The position numbers and the translations under genes are program-made. This document shows positions 1 to 6,699 of a DNA stretch of 9,668 nt, in pieces. Numbering within the stretch: the first letter of the stretch is position 1; each line of letters starts with the position of its first letter. The stretch comes from Kaiparowitsia sp041742695. Its GTDB lineage: Bacteria > Cyanobacteriota > Cyanobacteriia > Elainellales > Elainellaceae. The notes beneath the pieces were generated by a model. The model made no database searches, had not been told where the DNA came from, and worked only from the letters and a program-made list of their open reading frames with translations. The stretch covers positions 1-9,668 of the forward strand of contig JBGTOF010000131.1 of assembly GCA_041742695.1 (NCBI GenBank). Direction: 5' to 3'.

Positions 1-64
1 GATTGATTGGGTTGCCGCTCCCTATTTTAAGCCCCGGATGTCATCGCTCGTCCCCAAGTAGCGG

Positions 65-70
65 TAAAAT
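65..70 (+). promoter_or_regulatory. Possible -10 box for efp
   Basis: TAAAAT lies 34 bp before the efp start, but no recognisable -35 box sits at 16-18 bp. This is a weak, composition-based suggestion. The true promoter could lie to the left of the window. Confidence 0.2.
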
Positions 71-104
71 TAGATGCCGATTATTCAGCCGAAGCAGACG
101 ATCC

Positions 105-665
105 ATGATTTCTAGCAACGACTTTCGTCCCGGTGTCAGCATAGTGCTTGATGGTTCCGTGTGGCGCGTGGTGGAGTTTTTGCACGTTAAGCCGGGAAAA
201 GGTTCGGCGTTCGTGCGAACAAAGCTGAAAAACGCTCAGACTGGAGGCAACATGGAGCGTACATTCCGCGCGGGAGAAATGGTGCCCCAAGCAATCGTGG
301 AAAAAAGCGCGATGCAGCATACCTATAAAGACGGTGACGATTACGTCTTTATGGATATGGAAACCTATGAAGAAGGGCGCCTGTCGGCGGCGCAAATCGG
401 CGATCGCGTCAAGTACCTCAAAGACGGGATGGAGGTGAACGTGGTGCGGTGGGGATCGCAAGTATTGGAGGTGGAACTGCCCAACTCTGTGGTGCTCGAA
501 ATTACCGAAACCGATCCGGGCGTAAAGGGAGACACGGCCACCGGAGGCACGAAGCCTGCGACGCTCGAAACAGGTGCCATGATTATGGTGCCTCTGTTCT
601 TGTCGGTTGGGGAAAGGATCAAGATTGATACCCGCAACGATACCTATCTGGGTCGTGATACATAG
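105..665 (+). CDS. efp: Elongation factor P
   Basis: This encodes EF-P, 186 residues, the usual family length. EF-P binds next to the ribosomal P site in the cytoplasm and relieves stalling at consecutive prolines. The N-terminal KOW-like domain carries the tip loop KPGKGSA. Lys32 there aligns with the lysine that is modified in E. coli (Lys34). Two OB-fold domains follow, and the C-terminal one has the family signature around residues 150-169 (KPATLETGAMIMVPLFLSVG). The reading frame stays open upstream to position 3, but those 34 extra residues do not resemble EF-P. The ATG at 105 gives the canonical start (ISSNDFRPG), although no strong Shine-Dalgarno precedes it. accB follows 93 bp downstream on the same strand, a pairing also seen in other bacteria. 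No EF-P modification enzyme is present in the window, so the modification state is unknown. Identification is very secure. Confidence 0.97.
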   Translation: MISSNDFRPGVSIVLDGSVWRVVEFLHVKPGKGSAFVRTKLKNAQTGGNMERTFRAGEMVPQAIVEKSAMQHTYKDGDDYVFMDMETYEEGRLSAAQIGDRVKYLKDGMEVNVVRWGSQVLEVELPNSVVLEITETDPGVKGDTATGGTKPATLETGAMIMVPLFLSVGERIKIDTRNDTYLGRDT

Positions 666-758
666 GTCAGGCGATCGCCCGCACATCTTTGAAGATGGGG
701 CATCCGCGATGATCGGCGGGCTGAGTTGACGTTAGAGTAATGCTCGTTTGCTGGGCTA

Positions 759-1250
759 ATGACTGTGGAACTGAATCTGAACGAACTTCGCGAACTGTTG
801 GCGGTGCTGAGCCAGACAGAAATTGCGGAAATCACCTTAAAAAGTGGCGATTTTGAGCTGACGGTGCGGAAAGGAATCGCGCCACAGCCGGTGGTTTCTG
901 CGTCTCCGGGGGCGATCGCCGCAGATATGTCAGCGCCGGTTATGGCACCCACGGCGCCTGCCAGTGCAACCCCGTCTAGCCCTCCCACCTCTATACACAA
1001 CACCGATAGGTTGGTAGAGATTACCTCACCCATGGTGGGTACGTTCTACCGCTCGCCAGCGCCAGAAGAACCCGCGTTTGTGGATGTGGGCGATCGCATT
1101 CGACCCGGGCAAACCGTGTGCATCGTCGAAGCCATGAAGCTCATGAACGAAATTGATGCAGACGCAGGCGGCGAAATTGTTGAAATTTTAGTAGAGAATG
1201 GTCAACCAATAGAGTTTGGACAGGTGCTCATGCGGGTCAACCCGATTTAG
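759..1250 (+). CDS. accB: Biotin carboxyl carrier protein of acetyl-CoA carboxylase
   Basis: This 163-residue protein is the biotin carrier subunit (BCCP) of the multisubunit acetyl-CoA carboxylase. It shuttles carboxybiotin between biotin carboxylase and carboxyltransferase to make malonyl-CoA, the first step of fatty acid synthesis. The N-terminal segment (residues 5-40: LNLNELRELLAVLSQTEIAE, then the FELTVRKG stretch) is typical of cyanobacterial BCCPs. A Pro/Ala/Ser-rich flexible linker spans about 42-80. The C-terminal biotinyl/lipoyl domain (about 86-163) holds EAMKLMNEI, with Lys127 as the expected biotinylation site. It follows efp by 93 bp, a spacer that includes a HIP1 octamer. A TTGACG at 726-731 has no matching -10 box, so co-transcription with efp is plausible. 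A strong hairpin lies 46 bp after the stop. accC is not in the window. Confidence 0.96.
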   Translation: MTVELNLNELRELLAVLSQTEIAEITLKSGDFELTVRKGIAPQPVVSASPGAIAADMSAPVMAPTAPASATPSSPPTSIHNTDRLVEITSPMVGTFYRSPAPEEPAFVDVGDRIRPGQTVCIVEAMKLMNEIDADAGGEIVEILVENGQPIEFGQVLMRVNPI

Positions 1251-1296
1251 CGCCTGCTGTTGCGGCACTTGGCGCGCTAGTTTGAGTGTTTAATCG

Positions 1297-1347
1297 TTAA
1301 ACGACTAACGGCGCAGGGATAAGACCCCTGCGCCGTTAGTCGTTTAA
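1297..1347. terminator. Perfect 22-bp inverted repeat, bidirectional terminator candidate
   Basis: The left arm (1297-1318) and right arm (1326-1347) are exact reverse complements, separated by a 7-nt loop. The arms have a GC-rich core and an A/T-rich base (TTAA). The hairpin sits between the convergent stop codons of accB (1250) and ndhB (1370) and could end transcripts from both sides. Neither side has a long U-tract beyond the stem, so the termination mode is inferred, not shown. A partial third copy of the stem base (GTTTAA, 1288-1293) just upstream could form a small competing hairpin with 1297-1302. Confidence 0.75.
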
Positions 1348-1354
1348 TGTATTG

Positions 1355-1371
1355 AGTCTCTTATCGAGACT
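1355..1371. terminator. Small hairpin overlapping the ndhB stop codon
   Basis: AGTCTC (1355-1360) and GAGACT (1366-1371) form a 6-bp stem with a 5-nt loop. Its right arm includes two bases of the ndhB TAG stop, which is read on the opposite strand at 1370-1372. It may add to the larger neighbouring hairpin or stabilise the 3' end of the ndhB mRNA. The stem is short, so confidence is low. Confidence 0.3.
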
Positions 1372-2974
1372 ATTCGGGCGATCGCATCGCGACGGGAACG
1401 GGCTGCACTTTAGGCGGCAGAGGTTCTACCGTAGGATCTGCAATCACATCAATCCCAGTCGACAGAATCATAGATTGCAGCATCGCTGTGCGCTCTACAG
1501 AGTTATTTACCAATGTAAAGAGAGGGTTTGACAGAATCCCCGCGAGCGATGTCGTGACTAAGGCCAGCACAATGCCAATCTGCAGGGGGCGCATTCCAGG
1601 CAGCGTCCAACGAATTTCCGGGTAATTAATCACCGATTCCGACATTTCGTCAGGCTCCTTTACCACCATCATCTTCACCACACGAATGTAGTAGTAGATA
1701 GAAATCACACTGGTCACCAGACCCACTAACACTAGGCTATAGGCTCCCGCTTGCCAGCCAGCCCAGAATAGATACATCTTGCCAAAAAAGCCAGACAGTG
1801 GCGGAATGCCACCCAGAGACAGCAAGCAAATGCTGAGTGCCAACGTTAATAGCGGATCTTTCTGATAGAGGCCGCTGTATTCCGTAATTTCGTCAGTGCC
1901 CGTCCGTAAGCTGAACAAAATCACACAGGCGAACCCGCCCAGGTTCATGAACAAGTAAATCAGTAGGTAAAACAGCATGCTGGAGTAGCCCGCTTGGGTA
2001 CCCACAATCAAGCCAATCATCACAAATCCAGCCTGCCCAATGGAGGAATAGGCCAGCAGTCGCTTCATACTGGTCTGCGCTAGCGCCACCACGTTTCCCA
2101 GAACCATGCTCAGCACTGCCAGTGCCGTCAGCACAAATTGCCACTGATCAGATACCAGCGGGAATGCCACGACCAGCAATCGCACTGCCAGCGCAAACCC
2201 TGCCGCCTTTGAACCGACTGAGAGAAACGCGACCACCGGGGTCGGAGACCCTTCATACACGTCTGGAGTCCACTGGTGAAACGGCACTGCTGCAATCTTG
2301 AAAGCAATACCCGCAATCACAAACACCAGCGCAATCAGCAGCGCTAGAGAATCTTCTAAGCCGTTGCTGAGAATGCTTGCCGTAATCGTGGTTAGCCGCG
2401 TTTCGCCCCCAGAGAGGCCATAGAGCAGCGACACACCATACAAGAAAATGGCTGAACTGGCTGCCCCAATCAGCAGATACTTTAGAGCCGCCTCATTAGA
2501 GCGCGGATCTCGCTTCATATAGCCCGTTAAAAGGTAGGAGGAGATGCTGAGAGTCTCTAAAGAGACATAGATGATCACTAACTCCTCAGCCCCAGAGAGG
2601 ATCATGCCCCCTAGCGTAGCGGTCAGCAAGATGACCATGAATTCAGCCAGAGAGGTGCCTGACTGCTCTACATAGCGCACTGACATCAAAATGGTGAAGA
2701 GGGCAGAGAGGGCAATGATGGCTCGAAAAATGACGCTGAGATCGTCGCCGTTAAATTCACCAAAGAACGAAATCGGGTTGGCAATATCCCACTGTAGATA
2801 GAGGGCCGCAATCGCTGCCGATAAACCTGCGATCGCCACATAAGGCGTCCACTTAACGGAGCTGCGTCCCACAATCAGGTCACCTACCAAAACCAGCAGC
2901 AGCGTCACAATGACAATGCCTTCGGGCACGATGGTTCCGGCATTAAGCTGGGTAGCTAGACTGGATAAATCCAT
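1370..2974 (-). CDS. ndhB: NAD(P)H-quinone oxidoreductase subunit 2 (NdhB)
   Basis: This 534-residue integral membrane protein is NdhB, the NuoN/ND2 homologue and a proton-pumping antiporter-like subunit of thylakoid NDH-1. The complex takes electrons from ferredoxin to plastoquinone in respiration, cyclic flow around photosystem I and CO2 uptake. The sequence is a chain of hydrophobic segments. The expected proton-path residues are present: Glu140 in IIYVSLETLS, Lys226 in IAFKIAAVPFHQW, Lys256 in VGSKAAGF and Lys399 in SGFFGKMYLFW. The frame can be extended to a GTG at 3010, but the ATG at 2974 gives MDLSSLATQLNAGTIVPEG, which matches the usual cyanobacterial N terminus. The last 20 or so residues (EPLPPKVQPVPVAMRSPE) are proline-rich and look extramembranous. 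The gene converges with accB and diverges from topA, so it is probably transcribed alone. Confidence 0.97.
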   Translation of the reverse strand: MDLSSLATQLNAGTIVPEGIVIVTLLLVLVGDLIVGRSSVKWTPYVAIAGLSAAIAALYLQWDIANPISFFGEFNGDDLSVIFRAIIALSALFTILMSVRYVEQSGTSLAEFMVILLTATLGGMILSGAEELVIIYVSLETLSISSYLLTGYMKRDPRSNEAALKYLLIGAASSAIFLYGVSLLYGLSGGETRLTTITASILSNGLEDSLALLIALVFVIAGIAFKIAAVPFHQWTPDVYEGSPTPVVAFLSVGSKAAGFALAVRLLVVAFPLVSDQWQFVLTALAVLSMVLGNVVALAQTSMKRLLAYSSIGQAGFVMIGLIVGTQAGYSSMLFYLLIYLFMNLGGFACVILFSLRTGTDEITEYSGLYQKDPLLTLALSICLLSLGGIPPLSGFFGKMYLFWAGWQAGAYSLVLVGLVTSVISIYYYIRVVKMMVVKEPDEMSESVINYPEIRWTLPGMRPLQIGIVLALVTTSLAGILSNPLFTLVNNSVERTAMLQSMILSTGIDVIADPTVEPLPPKVQPVPVAMRSPE

Positions 2975-3095
2975 AGGTAGTTCCAAACACTCAGGCCAAC
3001 GATTCAACACACATCAACGCGCAGACAGGGATCGCCGCTCCAGATGCCGCACCAGCAAATGAGAGGGTAGCGATGCAAGGGCGATCGCCCAAAAC

Positions 3096-3104
3096 ATTAT
3101 CATA
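3096..3104 (-). promoter_or_regulatory. Candidate -10 region for ndhB
   Basis: On the minus strand this reads TATGATAAT and contains two overlapping -10-like hexamers (TATGAT and GATAAT). It would start the ndhB transcript around 3089 with a leader of about 115 nt. The best -35 candidate, TTGCAA at 3124-3129 on the opposite strand, gives a long 19-bp spacer to TATGAT, so an activator may be needed if this is real. Confidence 0.35.
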
Positions 3105-3133
3105 GGTTGCAACCTTTGTCCTGTTGCAAAGGT
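3105..3133. repeat. Nested palindrome and GTTGCAA direct repeat upstream of ndhB
   Basis: GGTTGCAACC (3105-3114) is a perfect 10-bp palindrome. GTTGCAA occurs at 3106-3112 and again at 3123-3129, exactly 17 bp apart. In addition ACCTTTG (3112-3118) and CAAAGGT (3127-3133) form a 7-bp inverted repeat around an 8-nt loop. The cluster abuts the candidate -10 box of ndhB on its upstream side, where a transcription factor operator would be expected. It does not match the NtcA, SyCRP1 or HLR1 consensus, so the binding protein, if any, is unknown. Confidence 0.45.
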
Positions 3134-3367
3134 CGTAGCAGCGTCATTCAGGGGTCGCCGCTCAGCCTACAAGATTCACCAAAGATTACAAGACCCGTTA
3201 GCAAACCTTCCACTTAGCCTATTAGCCATTGACCCGTTGAGCTGCTTAACCTAACGCAATGCCAATTCAGCCCCTGTCAAATTCCTTTGAAAACTGGGAA
3301 ACCTGCTCCTAGAGCATCATAGCGCGCAACGTCATGCAGCACTTTGAATTTCACCCTTGAGAGCCCG

Positions 3368-3379
3368 TTTATGCATAAA
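3368..3379. repeat. 12-bp AT-rich palindrome
   Basis: TTTATGCATAAA is a perfect palindrome in the middle of the ndhB-topA spacer. A dyad of this kind can be a protein binding site, but there is no positional link to a promoter box, so it may be chance. Confidence 0.25.
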
Positions 3380-3570
3380 GTTGTGACCTAATCACGACCA
3401 AATTTTGTACCAGCAGCTAGCGCAATGGTGGTCAGAGGTGCTAAGACTACGAAATAGGGTTTAATCGAATGCAGCGTCAAGTTCCAGAAAGACCGTCCTC
3501 TTCATGACTATTACAGCGCCATGCATCGACCTGAGGCCTTTACTAAATCTGCTGCTCTACCCCTTCTTTA

Positions 3571-3576
3571 TATAAT
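3571..3576 (+). promoter_or_regulatory. Candidate -10 box for topA
   Basis: This is an exact TATAAT in the local sequence CTTTATATAATGTC, 132 bp before the topA ATG. No TTGACA-like box sits 16-18 bp upstream, so the promoter would be of the -35-less type common in cyanobacteria. It predicts a leader of roughly 125 nt. Confidence 0.4.
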
Positions 3577-3708
3577 GTCTAGACTAATCGAGCATCTCCC
3601 TCATTGCTTCGCCAATACGCTTTAGATTGTGAGGATTGCTGCGAACGGTCGAGTCATTGCGTCCCTGTTCCCTGTTGCCGTCTATAACCCTGAACCGCAT
3701 CAAGAGTT

Positions 3709-6555
3709 ATGTCCACACTTGTTATTGTTGAGTCGCCGACTAAAGCCAAGACCATCCGAGGATACCTGCCACCCGGCTATCGGGTCGAGGCATCGATGGG
3801 CCATGTGCGAGATTTGCCCCAGTCAGCCAGCGACATTCCCGCTGCAGTCAAAGGGCAAGACTGGGCCAAAATTGGCGTGAATGTGGATGCTGACTTTGAG
3901 CCTCTCTACATCGTCCCCCAAGATAAAAAGAAGGTGGTCAAAGCCTTAAAAGACGCGCTGAAGGATGCGGACGAGCTGGTGCTGGCCACAGACGAAGACC
4001 GCGAGGGAGAAAGCATTAGCTGGCACCTGCTGCAGGTGCTTAAGCCCAAGGTTCCGATCAAGCGCATGGTCTTTCATGAAATTACCGAATCTGCTATTCA
4101 AGATGCGCTGTCTAATTGCCGCATGGTAGATGAACAGCTTGTGCGGGCGCAGGAAACCCGGCGTATCTTGGATCGGTTGGTGGGGTACACGCTATCGCCC
4201 TTGCTATGGAAGAAAATTGCCTGGGGGCTATCGGCAGGGCGGGTGCAGTCGGTGGCAGTGCGGCTGTTAGTGCTGCGTGAGCGGCAGCGACGGGCCTTCC
4301 GAAAGGGCAGCTATTGGGATCTGAAGGCGCTGCTGAGCCAATCCGACACACCGTTTGATGCCAAGTTAGTCACGCTGGGCGGTACCCGTATTGCTACAGG
4401 GTCAGACTTTGATGAAGCCACTGGGCAGGTTATTGCGGGGCGAAATGTGCTGCTACTGGGTGAAGAAGAGGCGCGATCGCTCCAGGATCGGCTTCAACAA
4501 AGCACTTGGACTGTGGCGAGCCTGGATGAGCGCCCCTCTACCCGCAAGCCCTCACCCCCCTTTACCACCTCAACCCTCCAGCAAGAAGCCAACCGCAAGC
4601 TACGTTTCTCAGCCCGAGACACCATGCGTGTGGCTCAAAGCCTCTATGAGCAGGGCTACATAACCTACATGCGTACGGACTCAGTACACCTATCGCAGCA
4701 GGCGATCGCCGCTGCGCGATCGTGTGTAGAGACCAAGTATGGCACCGACTACCTTAGCCCCCAGCCGCGTCAATACACCACAAAGAGCAAAGGTGCACAA
4801 GAAGCGCACGAGGCCATTCGCCCGTCGGGGACTAGCTTTCGCACACCGCAGGAAACCGGGCTGTCGGGCCGAGAGCTCAATTTGTATGACCTGATTTGGA
4901 AGCGCACCGTTGCGACCCAGATGGCAGAGGCGCGCCAAACCCACATCACCATTAACCTAGAGGCTGAAGACGCTGGCTTCCGCGCTACCGGCAAGCGGAT
5001 TGATTTTCCGGGTTTCTTCCGGGCCTATGTAGAAGGATCAGACGATCCCGATGCAGCGCTGGAGAGCCAGGAGGTAGTCCTGCCCCCGCTGCGCGTTGGG
5101 GATCACCCGTCGTGTCAAGAGTTGGAGGCGATCGCCCACGAAACGCAGCCCCCCGCCCGCTTTACAGAAGCCACCCTGGTCAAAACGCTAGAAAGCGAAG
5201 GCATTGGTCGCCCTAGCACCTACGCCAGCATTATCGGCACCATCATTGACCGAGGCTATGCCCAAATGGCAAACAATAGCCTCATCCCCAGCTTTACCGC
5301 TTTCGCGGTCACTAGCCTGTTAGAAAACTACTTTCCCGACTTGGTCGATACCAGTTTCACCGCTCGGATGGAGCGAACCCTAGACGATATCTCGACCGGT
5401 GAAGCTGAGTGGCTCCCCTACCTAAAGGAGTTTTATCTGGGTGAGCTGGGACTGGATACCCAAGTTAAGCAGCAAGAAACTCAGATCGACCCTAGCGAAG
5501 CCCGCACGATTAATCGAGAAGGGCTGGAAGTGAAGGTGCGGATTGGTCGCTATGGCGCTTACATCGAAACCGATGGAGAAGAAGGCCCCGTCAAGGCGAC
5601 CATTCCTCAAGACTTAACCCCCTCTGACCTTGACCCCAGCCAAGTCGAAGTGCTGCTGCGGCAGAAGACCGAAGGCCCCGATAAGGTCGGCCTTCATCCG
5701 GATACAGGAGAGCCCATCTATAAGCTGATTGGCCCCTACGGCCCCTATGTGCAGCTCGGCGACGAAGCCGAAGACAACGCCAAGCCCAAGCGCGCCTCGC
5801 TGCCCAAGGGCGTCAAGCTAGACGACGTAACCATTGAGATGGCGGTAGGCCTGTTGGCCTTGCCGCGCACCTTGGGCCTCCATCCCGAGACCGAAGGCCG
5901 AGTGCAGGCGGGACTAGGACGGTTTGGCCCGTTTGTGGTGCATGCCAAAGGGCCCGAGGGGAAGCCCGAATATCGCTCGATCAAGGGTGAGGATGACGTG
6001 CTGACCATCACGCTAGAGCGGGCATTGCAACTGCTCGCAGAGCCCAAAACCGGTCGAGGTCGGCGGTCTTCCACTCCATTGAGAGAACTGGGTGCCCATC
6101 CAGAGGATGGCGAACCGGTGAATATTTACAAAGGGCCCTATGGGACCTATATCAAGCATGGCAAGGTGAATGCGTCGTTGCCAGAAGGTGAAACCGTGGA
6201 GTCGGTTTCGCTAGAGGCTGCAGTGCAGGCGATCGCCGCTAAGGCCAGCACCAAAAAAACAGGTCGCTCTACGAAGAAGACTGCGGCCAAATCGACCACA
6301 AAATCGACTACCAAGTCCACACGGAAACCGACGGCTAGCACCACGAAAAAAGCCACCAAGTCCACCGCAAAATCAGCACCTAAGGCAACAACCGCAAAAA
6401 AATCCACCCCAAAATCCACGACTGCGAAAAAAGCCACCGGAAGTAGCACGCGGCAAACAAGCTCAAAATCGGCAGCCAAATCAAGCAGCACTGGTAGCTC
6501 CACTAAAGCCAGCGCTCGTCGCAAAGCCGCAGACCAGCCGGACACCGATGCGTAA
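3709..6555 (+). CDS. topA: DNA topoisomerase I (type IA)
   Basis: This 948-residue enzyme relaxes negatively supercoiled DNA by single-strand passage. The Toprim domain at the N terminus has LVIVESPTKAKTI with Glu8, and the metal-binding DxDxE motif at Asp95, Asp97 and Glu99. The catalytic tyrosine is Tyr320 in GYITYMRTDS, the position equivalent to E. coli Tyr319. EGIGRPSTYASII (497-509) is a further type IA signature. The C terminus lacks the four-cysteine zinc fingers of the E. coli enzyme: only three cysteines exist (137, 339, 469) and none lies beyond 469. Instead there are four glycine/aromatic repeats near 611-619, 673-681, 735-743 and 806-814, then a 104-residue Lys/Thr/Ser/Ala tail (845-948). 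The ATG at 3709 starts five residues before the conserved VES motif with only a weak AAGAG ahead. The gene is divergent from ndhB and ends in a hairpin. Confidence 0.97.
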   Translation: MSTLVIVESPTKAKTIRGYLPPGYRVEASMGHVRDLPQSASDIPAAVKGQDWAKIGVNVDADFEPLYIVPQDKKKVVKALKDALKDADELVLATDEDREGESISWHLLQVLKPKVPIKRMVFHEITESAIQDALSNCRMVDEQLVRAQETRRILDRLVGYTLSPLLWKKIAWGLSAGRVQSVAVRLLVLRERQRRAFRKGSYWDLKALLSQSDTPFDAKLVTLGGTRIATGSDFDEATGQVIAGRNVLLLGEEEARSLQDRLQQSTWTVASLDERPSTRKPSPPFTTSTLQQEANRKLRFSARDTMRVAQSLYEQGYITYMRTDSVHLSQQAIAAARSCVETKYGTDYLSPQPRQYTTKSKGAQEAHEAIRPSGTSFRTPQETGLSGRELNLYDLIWKRTVATQMAEARQTHITINLEAEDAGFRATGKRIDFPGFFRAYVEGSDDPDAALESQEVVLPPLRVGDHPSCQELEAIAHETQPPARFTEATLVKTLESEGIGRPSTYASIIGTIIDRGYAQMANNSLIPSFTAFAVTSLLENYFPDLVDTSFTARMERTLDDISTGEAEWLPYLKEFYLGELGLDTQVKQQETQIDPSEARTINREGLEVKVRIGRYGAYIETDGEEGPVKATIPQDLTPSDLDPSQVEVLLRQKTEGPDKVGLHPDTGEPIYKLIGPYGPYVQLGDEAEDNAKPKRASLPKGVKLDDVTIEMAVGLLALPRTLGLHPETEGRVQAGLGRFGPFVVHAKGPEGKPEYRSIKGEDDVLTITLERALQLLAEPKTGRGRRSSTPLRELGAHPEDGEPVNIYKGPYGTYIKHGKVNASLPEGETVESVSLEAAVQAIAAKASTKKTGRSTKKTAAKSTTKSTTKSTRKPTASTTKKATKSTAKSAPKATTAKKSTPKSTTAKKATGSSTRQTSSKSAAKSSSTGSSTKASARRKAADQPDTDA
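6241..6540 (+). repeat. Low-complexity basic tail coding region of topA
   Basis: This stretch encodes irregular Lys-Ser-Thr, Lys-Lys-Ala-Thr and similar units (residues 845-944 of TopA), such as KSTTKSTTKSTRKPTASTTKK. The DNA is A- and C-rich on the plus strand, full of AAA/AAG, ACC/ACG and AGC codons. I count 28 basic residues in the last 104 and only three acidic ones, all within the last seven residues. Such repeat-rich DNA is prone to length change, and the open minus-strand frame here is a by-product of the composition. Confidence 0.8.
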
Positions 6556-6585
6556 GGCCTTGCGGCAGCCATCGACTCCAAGCGT

Positions 6586-6615
6586 GGGTAGGCAGAGCGA
6601 TCGCTCTACCTATCC
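6586..6615 (+). terminator. Terminator hairpin after topA, with a HIP1 core
   Basis: The arms 6586-6598 and 6603-6615 pair over 13 positions with one mismatch (6593/6608) and one G-U pair (6588/6613), closing a GATC loop. The central octamer GCGATCGC is a HIP1 site. A pyrimidine run (CTCTTTTA, 6619-6626) follows, as expected for a Rho-independent terminator, 31 bp after the topA stop. Confidence 0.6.
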
Positions 6616-6660
6616 CCGCTCTTTTATGCCCAGTGCGGCAAGCGCCACCGCAGCCAGCGC

Positions 6661-6668
6661 TATAGAAT
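6661..6668 (+). promoter_or_regulatory. Possible -10 region for the cysteine synthase-like gene
   Basis: TATAGAAT contains the overlapping hexamers TATAGA and TAGAAT. A start near 6675 would give a leader of about 25 nt to the ATG at 6700 and would leave almost no leader for the ATG at 6676. No clear -35 box is visible. Confidence 0.3.
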
Positions 6669-6688
6669 TTGGAAGATGGCAACGATTC

Positions 6689-6692
6689 AGGA
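6689..6692 (+). promoter_or_regulatory. Ribosome binding site favouring the ATG at 6700
   Basis: AGGA sits 7 nt before the ATG at 6700, an ideal spacing. The in-frame ATG at 6676 has only GGAAG directly abutting it. This supports the downstream start. Confidence 0.6.
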
Positions 6693-6699
6693 AAAGGGC

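Larger units (their letters stand above)
2975..3708. other. Long non-coding spacer between divergent ndhB and topA
   Basis: These 734 bp separate the 5' ends of ndhB and topA. I see no credible protein, tRNA or known cyanobacterial small RNA here. A frame open from 3629 runs into topA out of frame and looks like chance. The region does contain a HIP1 octamer inside a 12-bp palindrome (3079-3090), a TATGATAAT box for ndhB, a nested palindrome and direct repeat (3105-3133), a 12-bp AT-rich palindrome (3368-3379) and a consensus TATAAT for topA (3571). The stretch from about 3135 to 3540 is largely featureless to the eye. Confidence 0.7.

Noticed and set aside
3..104. N-terminal extension of the efp reading frame by 34 residues
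   Set aside because: The extra residues are Arg/Ser/Pro-rich and unlike EF-P; the ATG at 105 gives the family's normal length and start.
81..686. 201-codon open frame on the minus strand over efp
   Set aside because: It lies fully antisense to a certain EF-P gene, is rich in His, Arg and Phe, and resembles no family.
2975..3010. GTG start adding 12 residues to NdhB
   Set aside because: The added residues precede the canonical MDLSSLATQLNAG start and look like leader sequence.
3382..3396. TGTGA-N5-TCACG as a SyCRP1 (cAMP receptor protein) site
   Set aside because: The consensus needs a 6-bp gap and TCACA; here the gap is 5 bp and the last base is wrong.
3407..3420. GTA-N8-TAG as an NtcA site
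   Set aside because: NtcA sites end in TAC; with one half-site base wrong and no promoter box at the right distance, the match is not convincing.
3629..3880. 83-codon frame overlapping the start of topA
   Set aside because: Most of it runs out of frame inside topA, and it has no ribosome binding site or recognisable content.
6147..6581. 144-codon minus-strand frame over the topA tail
   Set aside because: It is the antisense reading of the Lys/Thr/Ser repeats, giving an artificial Val/Phe/Ala/Asp pattern.
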